5,343 bases of DNA, from the NCBI GenBank assembly GCA_014728435.1, contig WJLP01000012.1, positions 1 through 5,343 on the forward strand, given 5' to 3'. Both the position numbers and the translations under genes were made by a program. This document shows, in pieces, positions 5,234 to 5,343 of the stretch. Below the pieces are notes generated by a model. The model made no database searches, was not told the DNA's origin, and was given only the letters and a program-made list of their open reading frames with translations. Source of the stretch: Candidatus Uhrbacteria bacterium. GTDB lineage: Bacteria > Patescibacteriota > Patescibacteriia > 2-12-FULL-60-25. Numbering within the stretch: position 1 is the stretch's first letter; the number at the start of each line of letters is the position of its first letter.

Positions 5234-5343
5234 ATAACTATGACTTCATCTTTTAGAATCGTAATAATCCCGTTAATTTTGGTTGTAATACGGTAAAGAA
5301 AAAACCACCCTAACCTTTTTCAAGTGTAGAGCGGTGTAAAAAG

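Larger units (their letters stand above)
5146..5343. other. Noncoding leader region, no gene supported
   Basis: About 200 bp with promoter and heptamers on its left side and AT-rich sequence without a supported gene on its right. A GAAAAA/TTTTTC inverted repeat (5298-5303 with 5316-5321) flanks ACCACCCTAACC; in the minus direction it ends in a T6 run, so it could be a weak terminator for a gene beyond the right edge. Reading frames entering from the right edge on the minus strand all stop within about 70 bases, so only the last residues of such a gene could be present. Confidence 0.55.

Noticed and set aside
5298..5321. Intrinsic terminator at the right edge
   Set aside because: The stem is A-U only apart from one pair and would be weak; no gene is visible to its right, so it is only mentioned in the region entry.

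Overview
The window reads as a chromosomal piece of a Candidate Phyla Radiation (Patescibacteria) type bacterium. The grounds are: no recognisable Shine-Dalgarno sequence before any of the four genes, a promoter that places the transcript start on the start codon (leaderless), short gaps filled with 7-bp tandem repeats, and lineage-flavoured protein variants (a membrane-anchored Clp-type ATPase and a polyprenyl-phosphate sugar-phosphate transferase with Glu in its GD-GS motif). The phylum is an inference from these traits; nothing in the window proves it. No UGA recoding is indicated: the reading frames contain no in-frame TGA, and the stops are TAA, TAA, TAA and TAG.

All four genes lie on the minus strand and are read from right to left. 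From the right edge there is a noncoding stretch (about 5146-5343) with a long degenerate heptamer array that runs into a near-consensus extended -10 promoter. Next come a small uncharacterised membrane protein (4771-5145) and a 925-residue Clp/Hsp100-like AAA+ protein (2010-4787), whose start overlaps the end of the small gene by 17 bp. A 129-bp gap with three heptamer doublets and a hairpin follows, then a WecA/MraY-like transferase (780-1880), a 92-bp gap, and a single-pass membrane-anchored DUF192 protein (163-687). The last 162 bases hold more heptamers, a 14-bp perfect palindrome and no gene.

The most notable content is the two-gene module at 2010-5145. The ATPase has a four-cysteine zinc ribbon, a two-helix membrane hairpin, a Clp N domain, a first AAA+ domain that has lost nearly every catalytic and substrate-threading residue, and an intact second ATP-binding site whose substrate pore loop is shortened and lacks the GYVG aromatic. 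It also has no middle domain and no ClpP-docking tripeptide. This looks like a membrane-bound Hsp100 derivative that does something other than classical threading into ClpP, probably together with the small membrane protein whose stop codon it overlaps. The second unexplained signal is the 7-bp periodicity, which occurs in the noncoding gaps and ends at or next to start codons and the promoter.
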